From Candidatus Omnitrophota bacterium (lineage in GTDB: Bacteria > Omnitrophota > Gorgyraeia > Pluralincolimonadales > Pluralincolimonadaceae): a DNA stretch of 7,675 bases. The translations under genes and the position numbers were made by a program. The notes below the pieces were generated by a model, which ran no database searches, was not told the DNA's origin, and saw only the letters and a list, made by a program, of their open reading frames with translations. Positions 1 to 5,782 of this stretch are shown here, one piece after another. Location: positions 1 through 7,675 of the forward strand of contig JAQTVK010000041.1 in the NCBI GenBank assembly GCA_028706795.1, in the 5' to 3' direction. Positions within the stretch are counted from its first letter, which is position 1. Every line of letters begins with the position of its first letter.

Positions 1-44
1 CGCTTGAACCAGATATGTGCCAGCAAATTTCTCAGGCCTCAGGA

Positions 45-929
45 TTAGGCTCCAGAATCAAACCAAATATCTTTTTTATAATTACGATTTACTACGAAAT
101 ATTCTTCAGAATAAAATCTCCTTAATTGATTTGCTTCATCGTCTGCTTTATCATTTGAAACATAATAACCATTAAAGCCCTTCCGATTAAGTAAAAGTAA
201 TGCCCTTGGCGAAATCGGCAAGCTAATTTCTATTGACTCATACATTAAACCTGCGTGCCTTAAAAAAGGTGGTCTTTTATATGCTTGGGGATCAAACCAC
301 ACGCATGGGGCATCTGATGTAATGAACCCTATTCTTGATTCAGATGTTAAAATAGCTAGATCTATCTTACATAGTAAGGGGGTCATGGTGCGCACTATAG
401 ATGGAAGAAATGTTTGAGTGGGGTTTTTAACTAAATACTTTACGTCTTCATAACTAAGGCCTGCTTCTTTTGTTGAAGATGATGAAGGTAAGGCAGCCAT
501 ACGTCTTTTCTGCTCCGGAGTAGCCTTCATCATGTCTTCCATTATTTCTAAAGGCTTTTCCCATTGCTTTCTCTGGTGTTCTCGCTGGGCCTTTGTCCTG
601 CCAAACATAGCGGAAGAAAACGCACACAAAATGGTTCTATCTTCAATAGTTAGATTTTCTTTTTTTTCAATTTTTTTTCTTACCTGTGTAAAAAGAGATT
701 CTAGCTGATTTAACCCATGCTCTAAAGTCAAATCTCGAGTACCATCTTCGAGATGAATGGTATACATATCTTTTTCATAAAATATATTTTCTGGAGCCTT
801 TTTCTTTATTCTAGTCCCATCTTTGGAAAAACGCCAAACATAAGGTGTATGTCCGGTAGGGCATTCTGGATCGCACCATGCCTCAAGATAACATTGTGGT
901 ATATAATGCTGTTTTTTGTGTTCGGTCAT
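45..929 (-). CDS. DUF4238 domain protein, AT-rich accessory gene
   Basis: The 294-residue protein matches DUF4238 by its N-terminal HKKQHYIPQCYLEAW (residues 4-18), the YVWRFSKDGT strand, ENIFYEKDMYT (about 47-57), GFITSDAPCVWFDP (about 201-214) and the ISPRALLLL strand (239-247). The biochemical activity of DUF4238 is not established. No signal peptide or membrane helix is visible, so it should be cytoplasmic. Start choice: ATG at 929 places the conserved motif right at the N-terminus; a TTG at 944 would add five residues with no better ribosome site. No Shine-Dalgarno is seen at either. GC is clearly lower than in the rest of the window (23-45% in 60-base lines counted by eye), so it is likely acquired DNA or outside the core operon. 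The length looks complete, with no frameshift. A separate promoter is plausible. Confidence 0.8.
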   Translation of the reverse strand: MTEHKKQHYIPQCYLEAWCDPECPTGHTPYVWRFSKDGTRIKKKAPENIFYEKDMYTIHLEDGTRDLTLEHGLNQLESLFTQVRKKIEKKENLTIEDRTILCAFSSAMFGRTKAQREHQRKQWEKPLEIMEDMMKATPEQKRRMAALPSSSSTKEAGLSYEDVKYLVKNPTQTFLPSIVRTMTPLLCKIDLAILTSESRIGFITSDAPCVWFDPQAYKRPPFLRHAGLMYESIEISLPISPRALLLLNRKGFNGYYVSNDKADDEANQLRRFYSEEYFVVNRNYKKDIWFDSGA

Positions 930-946
930 ATCATTACATAACAATT

Positions 947-975
947 AACATACAGGTATCATCATTTATTACCAA
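947..975 (-). promoter_or_regulatory. Weak candidate sigma70-type promoter for the DUF4238 gene
   Basis: On the minus strand TTGGTA (970-975) is followed, after exactly 17 nt, by TATGTT (947-952); each matches 4 of 6 consensus bases. Transcription would start near 940, leaving only a short leader before the ATG at 929. This agrees with the lack of a Shine-Dalgarno there. In AT-rich DNA such matches are common, so this is only a candidate. Confidence 0.25.
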
Positions 976-987
976 TTGCGGATCTCT

Positions 988-1025
988 GGGGACGCGCGTC
1001 ATTAGGGACGTTTCAAAAGGGGACA
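988..1025. repeat. Cluster of three GGGAC-type motifs in the spacer after the macrodomain gene
   Basis: On the plus strand GGGGAC occurs at 988-993, GGGACG at 1005-1010 and GGGGACA at 1019-1025, separated by short AT-containing spacers. A perfect 10-bp palindrome, GACGCGCGTC, sits at 991-1000. The block begins 6 nt after the macrodomain stop and marks the compositional change into the AT-rich DUF4238 region. It resembles dispersed intergenic repeat modules of the REP/MITE sort, but one copy cannot show that it is repetitive. It does not form a convincing terminator: there is no stable stem followed by a T run. Confidence 0.4.
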
Positions 1026-1031
1026 CTTCAC

Positions 1032-1553
1032 TCAAACCCTATACTTCTTATATATAGTATCATAAGCACTGAGATCCTGCGCAGAGAAAAGGACGAAGAT
1101 GACCTTATCCAAAGCGCCGGGGTTCTGGGCGATGAAATCCTGCGTTGTCTTAAGGGCGATGGGAGCGGCCAATTCGATGGGAAACCTGTAAACGCCGGTA
1201 GAGATGGACGGGAAAGCGATGGTTTTGAGGCCGTGCTCCTTAGCGAGATTGAGCGAGTTGCGGTAACAGGAGGCGAGTAATTCCGGCTCGTTGTGCTTGC
1301 CGTCGCGCCAGACAGGGCCGACAGTGTGTATCACGTATTTTGCCGGCAGGTTGTAGCCCTTGGTTATCTTCGCCCCGCCCGTCTCGCAGCCGCCGAGGGT
1401 GGCACATTCGGCGAGGAGTCCCGGGCCGGCAGCGCGGTGTATCGCACCGTCCACTCCCCCGCCGCCGAGCAAAGTCTTGTTCGCGGCGTTGACAATGGCG
1501 TCAGCAACCAGCGTCGTTATGTCGCCCTGGAATAGCTCTATCTTTGTCGCCAT
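1032..1553 (-). CDS. Macrodomain ADP-ribose-binding protein / O-acetyl-ADP-ribose deacetylase (YmdB/MacroD type)
   Basis: The 173 residues are a stand-alone macrodomain. Visible motifs are GDIT at 10-13, the adenine/ribose loop NAANKTLLGGGGVDGAIHRAAG (22-43), GYNLPAKYVIHTVGP at 66-80, and the phosphate loop PSISTGVYRFP at 115-125. Asn25 and Asp35 match the positions implicated in catalysis in MacroD-type enzymes, so hydrolysis of O-acetyl-ADP-ribose or removal of ADP-ribose from acidic residues is likely. The ATG lies 5 nt after the rng stop. No convincing Shine-Dalgarno is seen, so translation probably depends on coupling to rng. In E. coli the homologue YmdB binds and inhibits RNase III, which makes the position beside RNase E/G suggestive but not proof of a link. 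It is the last gene of the long operon. Confidence 0.93.
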   Translation of the reverse strand: MATKIELFQGDITTLVADAIVNAANKTLLGGGGVDGAIHRAAGPGLLAECATLGGCETGGAKITKGYNLPAKYVIHTVGPVWRDGKHNEPELLASCYRNSLNLAKEHGLKTIAFPSISTGVYRFPIELAAPIALKTTQDFIAQNPGALDKVIFVLFSAQDLSAYDTIYKKYRV

Positions 1554-1558
1554 AACTG

Positions 1559-3052
1559 TTAGATCAATTTTATCTCTTCGACGTGGAGCAGCGGGTCGGC
1601 CTTGATGATTATCTTCGCGTGGAAGACGCGCTCGATGGATTCTATCGCCTGGCGGTCCTCGTTAAAGAGGCGCGAGGTGACCTCGGGGTTCACGAGGAGT
1701 TCGACCTGTTTCTTCTTCGTCTCCTTGAGATATTTTTTGACTTTCCTTAACGCCTGGATGGATACGGTCGAGACCGACTTGATAAGGCCCCTGCCCTGGC
1801 AATACGGGCATTCCCGGAACGACATGCTCTCTACGCTGCGGCGCATCCTCTGGCGCGTCATCTCGACGAGGCAGATCTCCGAGAGCGGCGAGACGTCGGT
1901 CTTCGCCTTGTCGCGCTTCAACGAGTCAGTGAGCGCTTCAAAGACCTTGCGCCTCTTGCCTGCCTGCATCATGTCGATAAAATCTATTACGATTATGCCG
2001 CCGAGGTCGCGCAGGCGTATCTGGCGCGCGACTTCACGCGCGGCTTCCATATTCACGGCGAAGGCCGTCTCCTCGAGGCTCTTCTTCTCGGTGAATTTTC
2101 CGCTGTTGACGTCTATTGCGACGAGCCCTTCGGTCGGCTCTATGACGATATAGCCGCCGCATCTCAGCGGGACCTTGCGCTCGAATAATTTCTCGACTTC
2201 CTTCTCTATGCCCTTCCTGTCGAAAAGCGGGATGTCGCCTTCATAAAGCTCGACTTTAGGCCTCAGGTGCGGGGCGACCGCGCTCAGGAAATGCTGTATC
2301 TTCCTGTATTCGTCGCGGTTATCGATTATAAGTTTCTCGACATCCTCGGTAAGGTAATCCCTCGCGACCCTGAGCACCAGGTCATATTCTTCATGTAATT
2401 GGGCCGGCGCCTGTTTCTTCGCCGCGCCGAACTTTATCTTCCTCCAGATGCCTAAAAGATATTTAAGGTCCCTGCCCAGCTCGCGTTTCGACTGGCCGAT
2501 ACCGGCGGTCCTGATTATGACGCCCATCTCTTTCGGGACTTCAAGCCCCCTTAATATTTCCTTAAGCCGCGCGCGTTCTTTGTCATCGGATATGCGGCGC
2601 GATATCCCGAGGTGCCTGTCGTACGGCAATAAAACTATATAGCGTCCGGGTAACGAGATATGGGTCGTGAGGCGCGCGCCTTTCGTGCCGAACGGCTCCT
2701 TCGTTATCTGGACGAGGACTTCCTGCCCTTTCTTTACCAGCTGGTCGATCGACTGGTGCTGCTGCATCCCCCTCGGAGGCCTTACCACTTCCTCTTCCTT
2801 GTCGATCGAGTCAAAATCCATCCCGATGCCGACGATATCGGCAAGATAGAGATAACCGTTCTTCTCGAGGCCGAGGCCGACGAACGCTGCCTTGACCGCA
2901 GGCACGACGGAATTCACCCTGCCCTTGATGACATTACCAACCAGTGTCTTCTGCCCTATCCTCTCGACCGAGAACTCCTCGAGCACCTTGTTCTCGAGGA
3001 CTGCGAGCCGTATCTCCTGCGGCTCAACGTTGATCAGAATTTCTTTTCCCAT
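1559..3052 (-). CDS. rng: Ribonuclease E/G family endoribonuclease
   Basis: This is a Mg-dependent single-strand endoribonuclease for RNA processing and decay in the cytoplasm. The 497 residues have RNase G/E-core length, with no long C-terminal degradosome scaffold. The S1 domain spans about 37-130 (GNVIKGRVNSVVPAVKAAFVGLG, later GARLTTHISLPGRYIVLLP). The 5'-monophosphate sensor is present as GVIIRTAGIG (Arg181, Thr182). The DNase I-like catalytic part has the metal-binding aspartates in AIDVNSG (Asp314) and VIDFIDM (Asp357). The Zn-link CPYCQGRG (Cys415, Cys418) supports tetramer formation. All key residues are kept, so the enzyme should be active. The ATG at 3052 has GAGGAA 8 nt upstream and overlaps the DUF2344 stop. 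RNase G versus a short RNase E cannot be separated from sequence alone. Confidence 0.95.
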   Translation of the reverse strand: MGKEILINVEPQEIRLAVLENKVLEEFSVERIGQKTLVGNVIKGRVNSVVPAVKAAFVGLGLEKNGYLYLADIVGIGMDFDSIDKEEEVVRPPRGMQQHQSIDQLVKKGQEVLVQITKEPFGTKGARLTTHISLPGRYIVLLPYDRHLGISRRISDDKERARLKEILRGLEVPKEMGVIIRTAGIGQSKRELGRDLKYLLGIWRKIKFGAAKKQAPAQLHEEYDLVLRVARDYLTEDVEKLIIDNRDEYRKIQHFLSAVAPHLRPKVELYEGDIPLFDRKGIEKEVEKLFERKVPLRCGGYIVIEPTEGLVAIDVNSGKFTEKKSLEETAFAVNMEAAREVARQIRLRDLGGIIVIDFIDMMQAGKRRKVFEALTDSLKRDKAKTDVSPLSEICLVEMTRQRMRRSVESMSFRECPYCQGRGLIKSVSTVSIQALRKVKKYLKETKKKQVELLVNPEVTSRLFNEDRQAIESIERVFHAKIIIKADPLLHVEEIKLI

Positions 3053-3354
3053 TAATTTGTTTCCTCTATATTTTTGATGATTATCCCCTCAGGCAATTGC
3101 GCCTGCAATCTGTTACCGAAATCCTCTTTCGATACCATATCCTTGAGATGGAATACCGCTTCCTCGGCCTCGCTCTCCACACCGAGTTTCAACGCGCGTT
3201 TAAAACTTATCTTTGGCCGGGGGCTGAACCCCTGCGAGATCACGAGGGATATGCCGGCGCGGCGGGCCGCCCGCTGGAAAAGCCGGACGAGATCGAGATG
3301 CGAGATGAACTTCATCTGTTCTTTTTTTGCAAAGATGACCCGGTAATTATTCAA
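3052..3354 (-). CDS. Short DUF2344 / radical-SAM-linked protein (N-terminal half only)
   Basis: The 100 residues match the N-terminal half of the DUF2344 (TIGR03936) family, with YRVIFAKKEQMKFISHLDLVR, FQRAARRAGI and SQGFSPRPKISF followed by LGVESEAEEAVF. In other bacteria this domain is about 200 residues or more, is fused or adjacent to a radical SAM protein, and often precedes RNase E/G. Here it stops at LPEGIIIKNIEETN, about the middle of the usual domain, and no radical SAM gene is adjacent. The start is TTG at 3354, nested 8 nt inside the preceding gene, with AAAGGG 5 nt upstream; later starts would lose conserved residues. The TAA overlaps the rng ATG by 1 nt (TAATG). Its biochemical function is unknown. 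The neat overlap with rng argues that the short form is native and not a sequencing frameshift. Confidence 0.85.
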   Translation of the reverse strand: MNNYRVIFAKKEQMKFISHLDLVRLFQRAARRAGISLVISQGFSPRPKISFKRALKLGVESEAEEAVFHLKDMVSKEDFGNRLQAQLPEGIIIKNIEETN

Positions 3355-3634
3355 CCTGGCCCTTTATGGTCTTAATATCTTTCTTCAGGTCGGCGACCTC
3401 TTTATGCAGTTTCGCGAGCTCGTCGAGTATCGCCAAGTGTTCCCTGTGCAGGACGCCGGCGGTATCCCTGACGAGAAGGTCCGTACCTTTGGCCGCTTCG
3501 GAGCCGTCCGGGGCCAGCTTGGTGGCATTCCGGAAATCATCATCGAAGCCGCTTCTACTCCAACCGTAATCCTGCGCTCCCAACGGGAGAATAAATACAG
3601 ACATAAGGATCAAGGCAAAGAAAATCCTTTTCAC
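3347..3634 (-). CDS. Small exported coiled-coil protein of unknown function, pilQ-linked
   Basis: I do not recognise a family for this 95-aa protein. Residues 1-20 form a clear signal peptide: MKR, a hydrophobic core, then PLGA with likely cleavage before QD. The mature N-terminus is aromatic and acidic (YGWSRSGFDDDF). From about residue 62 to the C-terminus there is an uninterrupted heptad pattern: hydrophobics at 69, 73, 76, 80, 83, 87, 90 and 94 alternate 4/3, predicting a short parallel coiled coil of about 75 residues in the mature form. There is no cysteine, so it is neither a lipoprotein nor disulfide-bonded. The GTG start has a perfect AAGGAGG 5 nt upstream. It lies 20 nt after pilQ and its end overlaps the DUF2344 start by 8 nt. 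I infer a periplasmic oligomer that may assist PilQ; this is unproven. Confidence 0.8.
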   Translation of the reverse strand: MKRIFFALILMSVFILPLGAQDYGWSRSGFDDDFRNATKLAPDGSEAAKGTDLLVRDTAGVLHREHLAILDELAKLHKEVADLKKDIKTIKGQVE

Positions 3635-3639
3635 TCCGT

Positions 3640-3646
3640 CCTCCTT
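3640..3646 (-). promoter_or_regulatory. Strong ribosome binding site for the 95-aa coiled-coil gene
   Basis: The minus strand reads AAGGAGG 5 nt before a GTG codon, inside the 20-nt gap after pilQ. It decides the start, since GTG followed by AAA AGG yields the basic n-region of the signal peptide. It is the best Shine-Dalgarno in the window. Confidence 0.8.
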
Positions 3647-3654
3647 GTAACGAA

Positions 3655-5424
3655 TTATTTACTAAGATAACCCCTGTTCGGGCTGAACCCTTCCGCCGGC
3701 ACTGCCGCGGACGGCCCTTCTTTTTTCTTATCTTCCTTCTTTTTCTCCTTCTTCGCCGGCTCGGGAAGGGGAGTGACATTGGCCTGCCCTGCTTCTAAGG
3801 CCTGCTTGACCATCGCCATCTCTTCGTCGGTGAGCTCGCCCGGCCTTATCACCCTCGCGGTTATGAATATGAGCAGGTCTATCTTGGTGGTATCGTTGGT
3901 AGCGCGCGAGAAGAGGTTGCCGATGATCGGGATGTCGCCCAGTATCGGGATGCCTATCCTGCCTTTTGATTTCACGTCCCTTAACAATCCGCCGATGACG
4001 ATAGTCTCGCCGTCCATCATCAGGACCTGCGTCTCCGCTTCCCGCGTGACAAGGATCGGGTAATTATTGGCGCTTACGGTCTCGGTGAAAGACGAGACGA
4101 CCGGATGGACTATCATGTTGACGTATTTCTCGTCGCCGCTCACCTGGGGAACGACATAGAGCTGTATGCCGACATCCTGGTAATAAGCGAGGGTTATAGT
4201 CGCCGTACCCGACGTGCCTGAGATATTCGACTCGATTATCGGGTATTTCTGCCCGATCAGGATAAGCGCCTCCTGTCCGGAAAGCGTCAGTATTTTGGGC
4301 GCCGAGAGCGTATTGGTCCTCACGTCTTCCTCAAGCGCGTGGAGCATCGCCTCCATCTGCGTCCCGAAGAGTTTCTGGTATAAGAGCTGGAGCCCAGCGT
4401 TATACGGGTTCAGGTTCGTGGCAAGCGGGGTAAAATTAGCGGGTTGATAACCCAGAAGGTCGGTGGGCTCTGTCTGCGAATAATTGCTTCCCGACAGATT
4501 GCCTCTCGTCTTATCGTCGTTGCCGAACTTCACCTTGACCGCGCCGTTCAGGGCGCCGGCGGTCGTCAGGGCCTGGTGGTTCTGCAGCCTTGAACCGGTG
4601 CTCCATTCCATTCCCAGGTCCCTCAACAGGTCCTTGCTTACTTCCATTATCCTCGCCTCGATGAGGACCTGGACCGGCTTTACATCCATCTCCTTTAATA
4701 TCTTCGTTATCCTTTCGAGATAGGTCGGCGTATCGGTCACGACCAGCGAGCGCGACCTAGTGGTCTCCCTCTCCCTTCTCTCTTTGCCTTCTTCCCCCGT
4801 CTGGCCGCCGGCAATAGCGGCGCCTATCTTCCACCCCTTCTGTCCGGTTACCTCAAGGACAGATATCTTGCCCTGCGGCGACAGCTGCGGCTCAAGCATC
4901 TTCTTGGCATCCTGCGCATCGAGATATTGCAAAGTGAAGACCTTGCTGCTGACGCCTTCTATCTCGGTCAATTCTTTCTTCTTCTCCCTGCGCTCCTTCA
5001 GGGCGTCAACGGTCGAGACCGTGATGATGTTCCCCTCGCGCTCAAACGCGAAACCGTATGTGCTGAGGATGACATCCAGCGCCTGGTCCCAAGGCACATC
5101 AACAAGCCGTATAGTGACGGTCCCGACGACCTCCTTGCCGGCAACGATATTTACGCCGCTCTTGTAAGCCAGCACCCGGAGGACGTTCTGTATATCGGCG
5201 TCCTTAAAATCAAGCGTTACGGTATTCTTCTCCTCCCCGGCCTCCGCTGCCTCCTGCGGCGGCGCGGCAACAGGAAGGGCGGCAACAGGCTCTTCTATCG
5301 CGGCCTCCGGTGGAACGGCTCCTTCGGGAGGCAGGGGCTGCGTTTCCTGCCCGTAGGCGGACCCGTAAAAAAACGCGGCCAAAAACAGGACGCCGACGAC
5401 CGAGAACTTTGCGCGCTTGAACAT
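3655..5424 (-). CDS. pilQ: PilQ, outer-membrane secretin of the type IV pilus
   Basis: PilQ forms the multimeric outer-membrane pore for the pilus. The 589 residues begin with a Sec signal peptide (about 1-25, cleavage probably after AYG). A Pro/Ala/Glu-rich linker to about 64 follows, then an STN/N0 domain (about 67-137, TVTLDFKDADIQNVLRVLA). The N1 Secretin_N domain spans about 160-247 and carries a Gly/charged insertion at 194-224. After a family-variable region comes the secretin core, about 368-528, with NTLSAPKILTLSGQEALILIG and the signature GIPILGDIPIIGNLFS at 491-506. The tail is Lys-rich (558-568). No AMIN domain is seen at the N-terminus, unlike many PilQ proteins. GspD of type II secretion is the alternative, but it usually has three N1-N3 repeats, and pilMNOP next door argues for PilQ. 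The ATG at 5424 has a perfect AGGAGG 6 nt upstream. Confidence 0.95.
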   Translation of the reverse strand: MFKRAKFSVVGVLFLAAFFYGSAYGQETQPLPPEGAVPPEAAIEEPVAALPVAAPPQEAAEAGEEKNTVTLDFKDADIQNVLRVLAYKSGVNIVAGKEVVGTVTIRLVDVPWDQALDVILSTYGFAFEREGNIITVSTVDALKERREKKKELTEIEGVSSKVFTLQYLDAQDAKKMLEPQLSPQGKISVLEVTGQKGWKIGAAIAGGQTGEEGKERRERETTRSRSLVVTDTPTYLERITKILKEMDVKPVQVLIEARIMEVSKDLLRDLGMEWSTGSRLQNHQALTTAGALNGAVKVKFGNDDKTRGNLSGSNYSQTEPTDLLGYQPANFTPLATNLNPYNAGLQLLYQKLFGTQMEAMLHALEEDVRTNTLSAPKILTLSGQEALILIGQKYPIIESNISGTSGTATITLAYYQDVGIQLYVVPQVSGDEKYVNMIVHPVVSSFTETVSANNYPILVTREAETQVLMMDGETIVIGGLLRDVKSKGRIGIPILGDIPIIGNLFSRATNDTTKIDLLIFITARVIRPGELTDEEMAMVKQALEAGQANVTPLPEPAKKEKKKEDKKKEGPSAAVPAEGFSPNRGYLSK

Positions 5425-5425
5425 G

Positions 5426-5782
5426 TTATTCCTCCTCGCCTCTCAAATTTATGACTGATTCTTCGCCGCCTCTTTCGAGGATCACCCTCGTCTTCTCTAT
5501 ATTTTTGACCTTATAATCTCCCAGGATATCTCCGGCCCTGACGACCGAACCGCCTACGATAGCGTATGAATCCCCGCTCCTTGACCAGACTATCCCTTCA
5601 AGGGTCAGTTCGACATTCGCCGTAACCGCCCTCAATTCGGGAAGTATGTTGCCATCCTTGTCGACGAGCGGCCTGAACGGGTCGCGCTTGTTCTTGGGGT
5701 CATACCTGAAATTTTCGTCCCCGGGCGCATACGGCGCGAACACGATAAGGATCAAAAGCCCCACAAATACCGCGGTCCTCAT
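5426..5782 (-). CDS. pilP: PilP-like periplasmic T4P protein, cysteine-free (no lipobox)
   Basis: PilP links the PilNO inner-membrane complex to the PilQ secretin across the periplasm. This 118-aa protein has an N-terminal hydrophobic segment (about residues 3-18), then the family hallmark YDPKNKRDPFRPL at about 27-39. A compact beta domain follows with LEGIVWSRSGDSYAIVGG and GDILGDYKVKNIEKTRVILE. The RDPF motif and beta domain, sitting between pilO and pilQ, make the call strong. Classical proteobacterial PilP is a lipoprotein of about 175 aa. Here there is no cysteine at all, so lipid anchoring is impossible; the segment is either a cleaved signal peptide or an uncleaved membrane anchor. 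The start ATG overlaps the pilO stop (ATGA), with AGGAG 11 nt upstream. Its final Glu codons (GAG GAG GAA) also supply the Shine-Dalgarno of pilQ. Confidence 0.88.
   Translation of the reverse strand: MRTAVFVGLLILIVFAPYAPGDENFRYDPKNKRDPFRPLVDKDGNILPELRAVTANVELTLEGIVWSRSGDSYAIVGGSVVRAGDILGDYKVKNIEKTRVILERGGEESVINLRGEEE
5431..5436 (-). promoter_or_regulatory. Ribosome binding site of pilQ embedded in pilP
   Basis: The minus strand reads AGGAGG 6 nt before the pilQ ATG. The same bases encode the terminal Glu residues of PilP, so ribosomes finishing pilP clear or occupy the site, consistent with translational coupling. It is a full anti-SD match, stronger than those of pilN, pilO and pilP. Confidence 0.8.

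Noticed and set aside
1..44. A terminator or integron attC site after the DUF4238 gene
   Set aside because: Only a CTCAGG direct repeat around 31-43 is seen. There is no stem-loop with a T run, and no core sites of the attC pattern were found by eye.
991..1000. The palindrome GACGCGCGTC as an operon terminator
   Set aside because: There is no loop to form a stable hairpin and no T run follows on the minus strand.
1602..2153. A 183-residue plus-strand open frame inside rng
   Set aside because: It is antisense to the catalytic part of RNase E/G, whose active-site motifs are intact; no family resemblance.
3052..3354. A frameshifted full-length DUF2344 gene
   Set aside because: The downstream sequence is the conserved N-terminus of RNase E/G, starting at the overlapping ATG, so there is no room for a displaced C-terminal half.
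3655..5424. GspD of a type II secretion system in place of PilQ
   Set aside because: Only one N1-type domain is seen after STN, and the upstream genes are pilM-pilN-pilO-pilP in canonical T4P order.
4927..5454. A 175-residue plus-strand open frame over the pilQ 5' part
   Set aside because: It is antisense to the signal peptide, STN and N1 regions of pilQ and looks like compositional shadowing.
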